This document shows, in pieces, positions 10,909 to 23,322 of a stretch of 64,000 nt of DNA; within the stretch, counting starts at the first letter, position 1; each line of letters begins with the position of its first letter. The position numbers and the translations under genes are program-made. Source of the stretch: Rhabditoides inermis (taxonomy: Eukaryota > Nematoda > Chromadorea > Rhabditida > Rhabditidae); the NCBI GenBank assembly GCA_963966185.1, contig CAWZYM010000268.1:16001-80000 (forward strand), read 5' to 3'. The notes beneath the pieces are model-generated. The model searched no databases, was not told the origin of the DNA, and saw only the letters and a list, made by a program, of their open reading frames with translations.

Positions 10909-11738
10909 TTATGTGTTAGTCTGCGTTTTGTGTGCGTGTGTGGATAGGACTTGAATGGACGGCTGCGCGCCCGATGCCCACTTGCGGACAGCGCCCCAAT
11001 TGAAGAGAAGCACGATCGGACTGGAAGACAGAACAGTGACGACGGACACTCACTATATTTTCAATAGCATTTGTTTTTTTTCTCGTAAAAAAAACAACTC
11101 TGGTTTATAAGTCATATTTCATATATACCATGATTCATCATCACAGTTTACTGTATTCAAAATAATTTATGAAAATGAATCATGCAGTATATTTGTGGCA
11201 TAATTGTAACCGCTCAGTTCATTTCTAGTCCACTCACCCTGCGCAAGCGTTGGAGAGTATGAGCGTATAGGTGACGCAGAGAAAGAGCGCGAGTCGAGTG
11301 TGCGGAATGAAGGCGGGCACGACGTTGAAACACGCGAGAGACACAATGTAGACAAGAGAGATCGTGAAAGTCTGAATAAAGTGAAAACAAATCGTTGTAC
11401 TCACTTCGACACCGAATAGTTGGCAACGATCTTCGAAAACTACTGGTTCTTTGTCGCTCATCATTGTGTTTTTGCAAGGTGAGTCTGTTCGTTTTTTTCA
11501 TTTCGGACTCGTCTCACCTGCGCGAACATCCTGTTTTCAGCGCTCTTTTTCTTGTGATTAGCACCGTGATGTGACACTGCCACTCTCTGCAATGAGTCCA
11601 TTTTCTCTTGCTCCCGCACTTTTCCAGAAAATCCAGCACTTTACGGTTTGTTACCTGATTCCATTTTCGCAATTGAGTGAATGAGTAAGTGTCTATGGAG
11701 AACTGCACAAGCATTAGACAGCAATTGAATATGAAGTC
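10909..11738 (-). pseudogene. srx chemoreceptor, 3' half only
   Basis: This matches the last exons of the complete paralogue at 16746-18288. From the 5' side it holds a fragment with SFTQLRKWNQ, an exon ending in the ENRMFAQ motif (near 11519), an exon with SLVYIVSLACFNVVP ending at donor GTGAGT (near 11229), and a last exon ending at TAA 10909-10911. The 5' exons (helices 1-4) are missing because the duplication breakpoint at 11738 cuts the gene. Without a start or the first helices it cannot make a receptor. Confidence 0.75.
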
Positions 11739-12237
11739 GGATTCACTACAAGAGGTCCCACCTAGGGGGCGGGGTCAGTGACAGCGCGCGGCGGCTGTTT
11801 ACAACCGGCGCGCGCGCGTCAACGGACAATGCAACAGATGCCATAGTTCCTAGATATTATGAGTGATACAATTTTTGAAAGTTTGAAAATGAAATTCAGA
11901 GAAATTCCGGAAAAAATGAATGTGATGAAACAATGTAACATGATATATCATTGGAACCGGAAAGTTACAACAAGTCGAGCGGACTTATTTGTTTTTCTTG
12001 TATTCTATCTATTCTTATCATTATAATAAAAATCTGAATGATATCAATCATATCAATGTTCTCGGTGAACACGTAATGTGAGTAGCGTGATTTGCCTAAA
12101 GTAACATATTGTGAACATCTAATTAGAGTGATATTGGAGAGTGGACGACTCAGAAACGTCTATCGCTTCGTTTCCTCTGGTATTGCCCGAGGGCTCTGTA
12201 TCTAGGGCACGTTTATTGTTTATAAACCGTACTAAAG
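11739..12237. other. Unique filler at duplication junction
   Basis: It begins with a GC-rich segment (CCTAGGGGGCGGGGTCAGTG, then CGCGCGGCGGC and GCGCGCGCGC) and then becomes AT-rich. No exon is seen. Together with the following MULE-like gene it makes up the roughly 2 kb separating the two copies. Confidence 0.45.
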
Positions 12238-13770
12238 TTGTTGTTTGGTAAAGCAATTATCATTCCTGTCATTATTATCCCTCACCATGGCCTACCTCGT
12301 ACCCTTTCGCCCAACTACCATGTGCTTGTCCCAATCTGTTACGAACCCTATCTCCCCACCTCATTCAGAAGCACATTTGCGGATATCCCAGCGGCCCTCA
12401 GTTCAAGACAGTCAAGGTTAGTCCCGTTTTTTTCTTTAGTAACTTGTAACTTCCTAATAGTAACTTCCTAATATTGATATCACAGGATATCTGCACTCGC
12501 TATATGTACTCGGCGCGGGAGATGGGCATCGAGATGAACCTGAAGCCCTGTCAGACCATGCCTTTCGCTCTATCCAAGATTTGTACTGATGAATCGACCA
12601 AGGACCTGCCCGCCTCTATGCACGTGCGTATTTCTTTAAAAACAGATTCCTCCATTCATCTCATTTAGATGGAAATAGAAGCATCTGGAGCATGCGAAGA
12701 CCATGAAGTGGCTTATAGGTGGGTCATCTGACTGGAGTTGCGGTTATTGTAGTTGCGAATTCTTAGACTTCGAACAAGCAGCTGCCCTGGCTATCAGAAA
12801 GGTGTTCGGAGATGGAGTCGACGTCCGTGGATGCGCATTCCACTACAGTCAGGTGGGTATACTTTAGGTGTACTGTAGGTGGTATACTGTAGGTACTGTG
12901 GGTATACTGTAGGTACTGTGGGTATACTGTAGGTACTGTGGGTATACTGTATGTACTGTGGGTATACTGTATGTACTGTGGGTATACTGTAGGTACTTTC
13001 GGTATACTGTAGGTATTGTGGGTATACTGTATGTACTGTGGGTATACTGTAGGTACTTTCGGTATACTGTAGGTATTGTGGGTATACTGTAGGTATTGTG
13101 GGTATACTGTAGGTATTGTGGGTATACTGTAGGTATTGCAGGCTCTTAACCGGAACGCGTCCAAGATCTTCAAGAGTATGGCAGACGACGACAGACGTGT
13201 GCGTCGGTGGGTGGCTCGCTGCCGTGCTGCTGTGTTCACCGACCCGGAGACTGTGGAGACGTACGGTGTGTTCAAGCCGCCCATGCGTCTCCGCCTCGAC
13301 TCGAGCAAGAAGCTGCGTATGCAGTGCTGTCGGTTCTCCAAGTATCTCATCGACACTTTCCTCAAGAACAAGGTGGGTATCTTCACTCTCCTCTTATCAC
13401 TGATCATTTTCATCCAGACTTATCGTGGGATGTGGTCTCATCGTGGTAACTACCGACATCGAACGACGAATGTCTGCGAAGGCTACAACAACAAGCTGGC
13501 TCACATGATTGGTGAGTGCACATTGCATGACCTGGTATCTAATTCTAATTACGGTTTTCAGACTGCCGCAAGCCCGGTCTGCTCAACATTCTGCGTGTCG
13601 TTGTGCCCCAGATACACCAAGCGTCTGCCCAGGCGAGGTATTGGAGGAGGAAGGCGGCTGATGGACAGGAGAAGGAGGGACGGCCGAAGAACAACATGCG
13701 TGAGCACCGCGCCCAGCGACTCGCCGAGATCCGCGCCCACCAGTTCAACTTCGAGTACACCGCACTCGCC
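12238..13770 (+). pseudogene. MULE-transposase-like gene, truncated
   Basis: Several plus-strand exons with GT-AG introns. Early ones (about 12290-12414, 12485-12623, 12670-12720) are tentative. Then about 12754-12853 gives FLDFEQAAALAIRKVFGDGV then DVRGCAFHYSQ, the acidic-residue and GC-FHYSQ signature of the MULE transposase core. After a minisatellite intron, 13141-13373 (ALNRNASKIFKS...), 13419-13510 (WSHRGNYRHRTTNVCEGYNN, matching the family's RTNN--EG-HN block) and 13561-13770 (DCRKPGLLNILRVVVPQI...) continue in phase. The frame then runs into the duplicated receptor sequence at 13771, so the 3' end is lost. It may be a transposon relic or a cut domesticated gene. No TIRs were found. 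Confidence 0.6.
12853..13140. repeat. 20-bp minisatellite inside an intron
   Basis: Tandem copies of a roughly 20-bp unit, GGGTATACTGTAGGTACTGT, with variants TATGTACTGT, TAGGTACTTTC and TAGGTATTGTG. The array begins at the donor GTGGGT and ends at the acceptor TGCAG, so it fills the whole intron, and each unit contains a GTGGGT-like donor word. It creates a repetitive 216-aa minus-strand frame that is not a gene. Confidence 0.85.
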
Positions 13771-14747
13771 CCGCTGTTTCTGGAATCGGCCGTTGCGGTG
13801 AAAACTAGCTGAACTCACAGCCATATTAATCCACACTACGAGCGTGGTTGTGTTGACGGCAGCGGAAAGAAAGCCGACCGTCGACGCGATGACCACGGTG
13901 ATCCAGTAAGAACACTGCAAGACACGGTGAAAAAAGTGGCAAAGTATTCAACTAGTCATTGCGGAACTGGCGAGAGAGTACTGGTACACACCGACCCGAG
14001 TGGTAAGCATACAAACAGAAAACAGCTTGAGCCAATCACAATTCAGAAGTTTTCAAGTATCGTATATATTGGTATCCGGTTGTCTGACCCACAGATACAC
14101 CTGCTACATATCTATATAATACCATGATTCTCACACTGGAGATGAGTGGCGGATAGCCCTTGGACACGAATCCGTCCAGCGCCTCGTCGTATGCGATGTT
14201 GATCTCGAAGTACCACAGCCGATAGCACACCGAGAGAAACGCGACAAGTGCAGTGCACGACAGGTAGACGCAATTGCGTTTCGGCGAGAAGATCTGACAC
14301 GCCTGGTTTCGTTTGTGAAAGCGCGGCTCACCCGTCTGTATCGCACGGAATAGACGATAGCGACATGGCGGTTTATCGAGATGAGCAGAGTGCCGAGCAG
14401 AAACGCGTGCAGTGTCATCCCGTTGCATAGAAAACACGTGCTGGCAATGTAGATGAATCTAGTATTCATGTTTGATGTAGATGAAACAGTGAAGCGTCTT
14501 ACAGATCAGCGGTTCCCGTTTCGTTTATGACAGCGTTCGTAATATTAATGGTACAGTTCAAAACAATGCACAACTCTGAAATAGATATGTTACAGAAACT
14601 GTGTGTTATTAACTTGCCTGTGAATAGAGCAGTTCGATAGAAAGCGGTTTTCAAATGCTTGTTTCGTGTCTTGCAGAGAACAATGATTACGATTGATAGA
14701 AAAGTAATGAAAGTGCATTGAATAATCGCCTTGGTTATGATTGCCAT
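13771..14747 (-). pseudogene. Truncated copy of the srv-like receptor
   Basis: This matches 7550-8526 with few differences and keeps the start (14745-14747), helix 1 exon, LISINRHVAIVYSV exon and helix 4-5 exons. The copy stops at 13771 inside the helix 5-6 exon, where the MULE-like gene abuts, so the E-x-x-F segment and last exon are missing. Frames are otherwise open, which suggests a recent event. A chimeric transcript ending in foreign sequence is possible but unlikely to be functional. Confidence 0.75.
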
Positions 14748-17578
14748 CAAAACTGGTTATTAAACGTTGACAGATTTGAGGACGGTAGTTTGAGAACTGA
14801 TTTTCTTTCTCTGAATCAACATTAACATTCAAAGCAATTCATGGTAACGGGAATATGTTAATAGATGAATGCTATCTAACAATGCATAGTATCACGTAAA
14901 TATAACACCTTTCCCGCGTTTGTTAGTCATCTTTATGGGTTTCAGGTGAAAGAATGACAAACAACATGTAACATGTTTGCTTGCATCTGTCTTCATTGAA
15001 ATCATTTCTCTTCTGATCATTTGAGTTATAGTGCGAACTAATCTTCGAAGTACTTTAAAAAACACAAGTTTTTTTGTTTAGTCAGTCGAATCTGGAATCC
15101 TCCTAGTCGAGAACAAGATAGGGTTCTTGGATAACGACAACGTCAGCACGCCTTCTGACCATGAGAGTGTATTGCCGCGGTACGTTTGTTCACTCTGACG
15201 GACAAGGCATCTAACGTGCTACTACTATACATGGGTCGTCTGAGCGCACAAAAGAATTGTTATTTTCAGGTTTGGGGTATCAGTTGAAGAGTGCGTTCAA
15301 AACGTACGAGTTTGTGAATCTTTATCTCGTGTTTTGCTGTATCATGTGTGACTCATGGTCACACTCTGCCGCCTGACGCTTCCCTGTGGGTGGCAGACGG
15401 TCTACCTTGATTGAGAACGCACGTTATTCCGAGGGAAAGATGGGACCACATGATGCTAATGAAATCGCAAAAAGATGATCTGGTAGCAGTCGATTGTGTC
15501 ATAAATTAGGTTATTAGAATTAGGAGCTTTTCTAATACAGGTCTCGCGCAAGCCGTCTCCGTTCTCTAACAACACAGTCTTTTGCCCTGTTTTTTATGGC
15601 GCATTTTCGATTCGAAGCAAGAAGCGCGAACCACGCTAACGCGCATTACTGAATTACGCGAAGAACTACATCTTTTGTTTCAGTTGTACTATTTTAGTCA
15701 TTTAGTCGCGTCATGTTGTAATGAAAACATTTTAGTCCTTCCATGTTAAGAGTTAGTTAACACCTTTACTATACATAGCTTATATGATAATAAAACAAAA
15801 ACAGCAAGTTAGGGAAGGTTGACCTATTGTCTATTGTCATTGGCTTGTTTGAGTGTATCAGATAAGAGACTTATGAAAATGTTTATGGTATTTTTTTGGT
15901 CAGTCAGAGAATAGTTTAGTTAGTAGTAAAAGATTTCTTGTTGGTTTACCCTTGGGTTCACATGCTTGTTTTGACTACTTCGTTTGTGTATGATGTGGTT
16001 TCGTTAATGAAATAAATGAAAACGAATCAAACTTTCAGGTATTTATCTAACCTTGTTCATTCATATGATGTCATAAAAGGTTGTTGAGAGAGCACATGTC
16101 TAATGGAATGAATTGTTATTGATGAAGTGGTAGAGTGTTGTAGGTAAGGGTATGCATATAATCATTTAAAGTAATAATGCGATATGACGAAGTGGGTATG
16201 ACATGCTGTCTATGCTGTTGAAAAACTGCTTGCTTGTTATACACGATCTCCTAGTTGAAAAAGACTCAGACGTTTTACTCAGACTTTTTTTTTACAGAAG
16301 AAGGGTAGACGATGCGACAGCAGCACGGAAGTTCGGAACTTTTCGCTCTTTTTATCGTCAGAGAAGTTTCGTAAGATCAAATCCGTCGAACTTTAACTAC
16401 GTGCACGTATGTATGAAACGACTTAAACTATCAAAGTATGTACGTACGTGCATAATACGTTTGAACTTCTAGCGCAAAAAACTGTTTGTTCTAGCACAAA
16501 CGGTTAGAAGTCATAGTCATCGTGTCGGGAACACTGGGTCTTTAGAGATGAATCTCTTTTTCTCTTTTTCATCGTTCACAGTTACAACGTTACAACCAAT
16601 CAAAAGTAAAGTTACTGATGTGTTGTATGATGTTTTTGGAAAGAATCTTCGTTCGAAATCATCATAAAATTTGATTAGTGCTTGTATAAATAATTGATTT
16701 TAATTTGTCACGAAAACGACAACCATAGTAAAAGGAACAGTTGGTTTATGTGTTAGTCTGCGTTTTGTGTGCGTGTGTGGATAGGACTTGAATGGACGGC
16801 TGCGCGCCCGATGCCCACTTGCGGACAGCGCCCCAATTGAAGAGAAGCACGATCGGACTGGAAGACAGAACAGTGACGACGGACACTGTTTTATTTTTTT
16901 CATAGCATTTGTTTTTTTTTCCGTAAAAAACAACAATTCTGGTTTATGATTCATATTTCAAATATACCATGATTCATCATCACAATTTACTGTATTCAAA
17001 ATAATGTATGAAAATAAATCATGCAGTATTTGTGGCATAATTGTAATTGCTCAGTTCATTTCTAGTCCACTCACCCTGCGCAAGCGTTGGAGAGTATGAG
17101 CGTATAGGTGACGCAGAGAAAGAGCGCGAGTCGAGTGTCCGGAATGAAGGCGGGCACGACGTTGAAACACGCAAGAGACACAATGTACACAAGAGAGATC
17201 GTGAAAGTCTTAATGAAGTGAAAAAAAATGTTGTACTCACTTCGACACCGAATAGTTGGCAACGATCTTCGAAATCTACTGGTTCTTTGTCGCTCATCAT
17301 TGTGTTTTTGCAAGGTGAGTCTGTTCGTTTTTTTCATTTCGTACTCATCTTACCTGCGCGAACATCCTGTTTTCAGCGCTTTTTTTCTTGTAATTAGCAC
17401 CGTGATGTGACACTGCCACTCTCTGCAATGAGTCCAATTTCTTTTGCTCCCGCACTTTTCTAGAAAATCCAGCACTTTACGGCGCGTTTGTTACCTGATT
17501 CCATTTTCGCAATTGAGTGAATGAGTAAGTGTCTATGGAGAACTGCACGAGCATCAGACAGCAATTGAATATGAAGTC
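13771..17578. repeat. Direct segmental duplication, copy 2
   Basis: Same content and orientation as 7550-11738 but without the 461-bp TTAA MITE, and with small indels. It joins the MULE-like fragment on its left and the rest of an intact srx gene on its right. Hence copy 1 keeps the whole left gene, and copy 2 keeps the whole right gene. Confidence 0.9.
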
Positions 17579-18288
17579 AACATAGGTGCCCATCACATGT
17601 CCACAGTTCGTGGATGGAAAGGTGTACATCAGGTTGATTGAGTCGTATTCAATCGTGCAGTCGGCTGAAACAGGTAAAGTCATCCTCATCCTCTTCTCTC
17701 GCAACATCTTGTGCTTCGGAAACAAACAAAAAATACTCGGGATTGAATGCCACCCACGAATAATGGTGATACAGCAATACAGGGTCGCTTCGGCAACAAT
17801 GAACAACTCTATGCACCATGTGTGAAACGAGGTAAAAATGGTGCGATAGCTAAAACCCTGAACGTCAATTTACTGGTTTATTGACACATTGTACCGTTTC
17901 GGTGATCTGATAGCAATGAAGCGATTGACAGAGAGAACGAACGTGCTGTGGAGGGAGACTGTCTGACAGAACACCGCGAACTGTCCAGAATAGCCGTTCC
18001 ATGAGAGAAGGGGCTGCTGGGAGGGGAATTTGCTGACAAAACGAGGATAAACACTATTTGCGCACAGAAAGTTACTCACAATAGCGTGACAAACTCGATG
18101 TAGGTAGAAAATAGGAAAGAGATGCCAGTGTTGCCGAATATATAAAACAGTGAAATTATACCAAAAGGATTCACGTGCTGCTTTGTTCTAATGAGAATAA
18201 ATATCGCGAATAGGTTGACACATAGTCCACATAGTGCTGTCTGAAACTCGAACTTTGAATGAATCACTTGACTTTCACTAAACTGCAA
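16746..18288 (-). CDS. srx-type serpentine chemoreceptor
   Basis: Seven-helix receptor; members of this family act in sensory cilia. Exons in order: helix 1 (TALCGLCVNLFAIFILIR, then NPFGIISLFYIFGNTG), helix 3 (FPSQQPLLSWNGYSGQFA, ending LSVNRFIAIRSPKRYN), helix 4 (WCIELFIVAEATLYCCITII), the family's conserved segment TFPSTNCG--MGTYVDFIFN with D-YSFTQLRKWNQ, the ENRMFAQ cytoplasmic motif, helix 6 (SLVYIVSLACFNVVPAF) and a last exon (GPIVLLFNWGAVRKW...) ending at TAA 16746-16748. The spacing fits a normal receptor of roughly 300 residues. The start ATG (18286-18288) is the only one upstream of helix 1, but its short exon is uncertain. The 3' half is also present as a pseudogene at 10909-11738. 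Confidence 0.7.
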
Positions 18289-18555
18289 ATATCAACGTTG
18301 CATAAGCGAGATTTTTTGACTCGAATTCCATTCTGCAAGAACGAAACTAATATCAGTTTACAGGCGGAAAGCGGAACTACTTGAATGTCTCAGTCAGGAA
18401 ATATCGGCAACACAATTTGCATCGCACAATCAAAACGACGTTAGACACTTATCCGCCTACATTACTACGGTCTGATTCATTATAAAACACGCCGCAAGCA
18501 TATGCACTTTAACATACACATTAAAAAGAGTCACAATTTTATTTCACGATTCAAT

Positions 18556-21500
18556 TCAGGTAGGCATTGTAGTGGATACGATACGTGGTGGTGCGGCGAC
18601 AAGAGTGGCGTGTCGTCTCATCGAACGCCAGTTGAACACCAGCACAATAGGCCTACAAACATCATGATAACAAAATGAACGTCAGGGAAACTTTGTTGTG
18701 TATCACAACACTCACCCGGCGCTTGCTGAAGACAGAATGAGCACATACGTGACGCATATGAACAATGCGAGCCGGGTTTGCGGGATGAAGTTGGGTATCA
18801 CGTTGAAACAAGCCAGCGAGGCGATGTAGATCGCCGAAATCGCGATAGTCTGAATTGTGTTTCATGTGATTGTGCAACATCGAAACTGTAACAATCAGAC
18901 CGGAGATCAAAAAGATCACTACGATCTTTGACCACTACAAACAACCATTTGGTTCAAAGAAAAGTGCAGTTGCCGAGACGAGACTACATCTCGGATACAT
19001 CTCGACTACATTTCCGAAAGCGTTCCGAACGTCCTGCCTTTTTTTAGGTGTGAGCAGATTTCGCGTCTGACCGATGCTTGTCTCACACTCAGGACACGAC
19101 TTGGCTGCCTTATGCAGCAAAAAAAAGGAGACACTTGCTACTCTCACACTCTCACTCTCACAAATGCTTCAGTCAGAAACTTAAAGGCCAGCATCTTCAA
19201 TACCTCAGTCAGTTATCTATGCTTACCCGAGTAAATGCTCAAAACGCATGCAAAAACGTGTTTGCGGGCGGCGACGTTGGGGAACGACGCCACCAAGGCA
19301 AGGTGCCGGACTGCGCTTACAAATCCAAGCTCATTAACGGCACCAACACGCTCGATGAGGAGATGAACAAGAAACAAGCGCTGGCTAAGCTGCTTTTTGC
19401 GGCATTAAAAGTGATAATCTATAAAAAAAACTGAAGATCTCTTTAAAACAAACACGAAAAAAGTTTCGAATGAGTTCACTTTGCGCTTCAAACTTCGAAG
19501 AGGCAGCTGAGGATAATTTTGCGATTACAGAGAAACAAAAGTATTTGCAATGCGAAAATAAGAAGACAGTCATGGCTTGTTCGAACACCTTTATCTGCTT
19601 AATAGATTTTGATCAAGGTTCGAATTTTTGCGAGAGTTTTCTATATGGACTAACGAATAACTGAGACCGGAATACCTGGACGGAGGACTCAAGGAAAATT
19701 GCACTCTAGCTACTATGAGCAAATTGCATTGCTTAATGATCAACTAAGTAAATTGGTGTATTGTTCAAAGAATTATGTTTTACAGTTATATGTTAGTCAG
19801 TACGTGATATAGTCATATATTGAAGTTGTACCTACTGAGAAAACTTCATCTGTGATAATTTCATATATTATGTCATTGATCAAACCATGTGTCATTTAAA
19901 GGTAGTGTTCCCTCTGAATCTGGGTGTATGTGTAGATACAACATGTCATTGTTTACGACTCAATGAGTATATTATGATGATGCAAATATATATTCTGAAA
20001 CAATTTAGTTTTAAAAAATCATTTGAATATTAGAGTGAGAAATTGTAGAAACTAATAACTTTTAATCAGCTCGGGGGTGTGTGCACAACTTGCACGAAGT
20101 TACACAATTTGACCACACTATCGGCTGTTTCATTCAAGACAATTTATTTGCATGTGTTTATATTGTTTCTTATGTTATTCTTATTTTAGATAACATTTCT
20201 ATTATATGTTTCTTTTACTAAACTGGCGAAAACAGCTGATGGGAAATTATATGCTAAACGCAGTAAGTTATGTTGAATGATGTTAAAAATCATAACTCAT
20301 AACGTTGCGCAAATATGCGTATCATGTTGGATTAAAATAAATGTTTGATAATTTTTAATTTCCTTATTTTTTATCACAAACAACCATAAACGACATAAAA
20401 ATACCCCTAAGAGACATTGATAATACATTCGTGATACTTTTTAATATTGGATTCAGAGGGTACACTACCTTTAACATGTTTATGTCGCAAAAGCAATCTA
20501 AAAAAACTAAAACTCAAAAGGCGTTTGATCAAACATGAAAAACATATTTGTTGTTTTGATCATAATTTATCACAAATACGAAACCTGCAATATTCACAGC
20601 AGTAATAGAACCCACGCCGCCTGCTCACTAGTCAAGTTCTTTTGACGAGTAACTGTTTTCGGCCACTCTGGTTGTGGATTGTGGTTTTTAGAAACACTTA
20701 TTCACGCAAAACGCTAAAAAAATTTACGACGGGTTTCTGGCCGTACTCAGAACATCGTTGTTAGGCAGTTTTGCCGACGCTGTTTCGCATAGTTGATTAT
20801 CAAAAGGCTTTCAGTGACACAGCTGTGAAAATATTTCTGAGTTTGACTCGGTATCACTACAAATAATGAGGAAAGTAAAGCATATAAAATTTTGCACGCT
20901 GTGACGCATTGTTTCTTTGTGTTTGTCACCATCCTGTAGGTCTTTTGTATATCCAACTAAATAAACAAACCTGAGCGAACATTCTGTTCTCCTTTTTCTG
21001 TCGTAATCGTCTCGTCTCGCTTCGATTGTCGGTCATAGACTAAACAAAACTACATGAAGGTCCAAGCAACTTATGAGTACTGAGTACTATTTGGTAACTA
21101 AAGAAAGGCAATGCTACTAAACTACATATGACAAAAAAAACGTGAATCCGGTTTTACCTCTGCAAACGTTTACCAACCTATTACCTTGCTTTCAAGCGTT
21201 CGGAAAGAAGATTGCTTTTGCGTAAAGTTGTTTTACCACTACACCAACCGTCGCTTAAAAGAGTACAGAGAAATAGGAAACTGGCCTACCTTGTTCCACT
21301 GTCTCAGATTGTATAGGCTGTACATGTCTACGCCAAACTGGACAGTCATGAGACAGGAGTTGAACACAAAGTCCACATAGAAACCCATGAACGTTCCACA
21401 CGTCGTATTGGGAAAACTATAGATCATAGCATAGGGATCGTAGTACAGTTTACAAGATGCTAAAAACACATGTCATGATTAAATGGGCAAGTTCAACCAA

Positions 21501-22155
21501 AACCAAAGTTAAGCTTACGTAGTATTGTGATAGAACTGTACAATAGAGATCCTACTAAAATGGCACATTCGAGCAACCAAGTTTTTCGAGCAGCAAAAAT
21601 GACGCAGTACCTGAACGTTCGTAATCAGTCATGAAAAACAAGAACCTAACCTTTTTATGTGCTTTATGGCTACGAATCTGTTGATAGTGAGAGCGAATGC
21701 AGAGTGCAATGCGATTGACTGCGTGAATATACCGAACTGAGCAGAAATTCGCGAAAGTTGCATCCACAAATGAGTTGTGGGTAGCTGACTGAAATCAAAT
21801 CATGTTTCAATAAATAGAAATCCGACCCACATTATAGTGGCAATAAAGGTGTATGATGAGAAGAGAACGCACATTCCTGAAGATATGTTTGTTTTGTATG
21901 CAGTTCCACACACTCGAACCACAATCACAATCACATACCAGTGTTTCCGAGCACGTAGAATAGTGTGATTATACCAAACGCGTTTTTGATAAGATCCGAT
22001 CTGATGATAACACACAATGCGAAGATATTCGCACAAGTTCCAATAAGTGCACTCTGACGTGTGTAGGATTAACGATGTGTGAGTCCTGAGACGTTGCTTA
22101 CCGCGAACATCACCGCTCCAAAATAAAGATTGTCTGCTCGTAAAGCGTAGGCCAT
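18556..22155 (-). CDS. srx-type serpentine chemoreceptor, nine exons
   Basis: Exon 1 (22102-22155) MAYALRADNLYFGAVMFA; exon 2 SALIGTCANIFALCVIIR then FGIITLFYVLGNT; exon 3 GMCVLFSSYTFIATIM; exon 4 GIFTQSIALHSAFAL, TINRFVAIKHIKR; exon 5 YCVIFAARKTWLLECAIL...; exon 6 CKLYYDPYAMIYSFPNTTCG with YVDFVFN and DMYSLYNLRQWNK; exon 7 (about 20973) ending ENRMFAQ; exon 8 (about 18719-18853) TIAISAIYIASLACFNVIPN; exon 9 ending at TGA 18556-18558, followed by an AATAAA signal. All exons match the paralogue at 48987-51063. Intron 7 is unusually long (about 2.1 kb) and holds a TTAA MITE and unrelated sequence; the receptor could be silenced if that intron fails to splice. Confidence 0.7.
19190..19434 (+). 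other. Open frame inside the long srx intron
   Basis: Lysine-rich open frame on the opposite strand to the receptor, ending NKKQALAKLLFAALKVI-IYKKN. It is not recognised, has no start context and no paralogue in the window. It may be a captured gene fragment or chance. Confidence 0.15.
19896..20474. mobile_element. TTAA-flanked MITE, AGGTAGTG family
   Basis: The ends are TTAA AGGTAGTGTTCCCTCTG and CAGAGGGTACACTACCT TTAA, a good inverted repeat flanked by TTAA on both sides. The AT-rich interior has no coding sequence. A truncated copy is at 25306-25450 in inverse internal order (both contain ATCACAAACAACCATAAACG or its complement). It shares TTAA and the AGG start with the tRNA-core family, so both may use the same piggyBac-type transposase. 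Confidence 0.75.
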
Positions 22156-23209
22156 GTTACGGAAGGGTGCTTCACTCAAAATCAAGAAACGTGCAGTCGA
22201 GAGACTAAACAACTATGAGTAACGCAAGTGGCAAGTAGGTTAATCGCCTCTCATTCTGTTCCGGCTCTATACTAGACAAATTAATACAACACGCGTGTGT
22301 GAATGTGGACCAATCAAGTTTATTTTTACAGGAAAGCTTTGATAGCTGTCACGTGAACAAAAGGGAGATACCGTACATAGCTTTATGAAATTATGCTTCA
22401 TGAAATGTAGCGACATAAACATTACTTATAATGCAAAGTTGAAGTTGTGAAGTGTAGTCGAACTTTGGTTTTCAAATTAAAATTTGAAACCGATTTTCTA
22501 CAATTACACTACAGTAAACTACTATTCGGAAACTGTAATTTATTTTAACTACAACTATTTGCATTCAAGACGTTACGATGAAGGATGAAAAAGATTCGAG
22601 AAACCTACAATTGATGTGTATGTGTTTGTTTGTGACAGCAACGTGAATGCAACCAATTTGTGAGCAATACATGGAATGCAACGCATTCGATTCAACTTCA
22701 CAATTAGAAATCGGGTTACTCAAATTCGAACCAGTTCTCAGCTTCATTGTAAAGATGAAAATACAAAACATTTTTTTTATCTCAAAATTAGTATAACAAA
22801 CAATAAATTCGTAAACTATGTTTCTAATCTGATCTGCAATGTCACATTAAAAGGCAACATATATGTTGTTGTTCTTTAGGAAATTGCATAAAATTGAAAC
22901 AACATTTCATTTAAAAAAACTGAAAAATTGGTGCTGCTCATAAACTCATTAACACCTTCATATTTGAAAACTCACTATTCACGCAACCAAAACGAACTGT
23001 GCATAAACAAGAGAAAAACGGCATATTGTCTGCTAATTTGTGTTTTTTTTGCATCAGTTTTTCAGTTGAATGGTCATCAGAAAAAAAGAGAAAACACGAG
23101 AGTGAAGTAGTTTACAGTCACGCTCACTGCTTGACTGCTCGACTGCTCACTCCTTCCACATAAAGCAAGCGCGAGAGAGCACAGTAGTCGCCATGACTCA
23201 CGCACGACT
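22156..23209. other. No recognised feature
   Basis: AT-rich sequence upstream of the srx gene. Short frames near 22565-23110 show no family features or splice pattern. Confidence 0.4.
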
Positions 23210-23322
23210 AGCAAAGCCGATCTGAATTCTCACCTCGACTACGCTTTCACCTACGCTTTTCTCTCGTGTCATGTCGACAGACGGCCATTTGGTTCATTGT
23301 GTGAAATTGTTCACAAACTCAC

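Larger units (their letters stand above)
7550..11738. repeat. Direct segmental duplication, copy 1
   Basis: Nearly the same sequence returns in the same orientation at 13771-17578. Homology begins at CCGCTGTTTCTGGAATCGG (7550 and 13771) and stops after GAATATGAAGTC (11738 and 17578). This copy contains most of a complete srv-like receptor, the 3' half of an srx gene and a TTAA MITE (9487-9947) absent from copy 2. Confidence 0.9.

Noticed and set aside
12763..13413. 216-aa minus-strand frame with repeated YPQYLQYTHNTYSIP
   Set aside because: It is the reading of the 20-bp intronic minisatellite plus antisense of MULE-like exons; there is no start context or family match.
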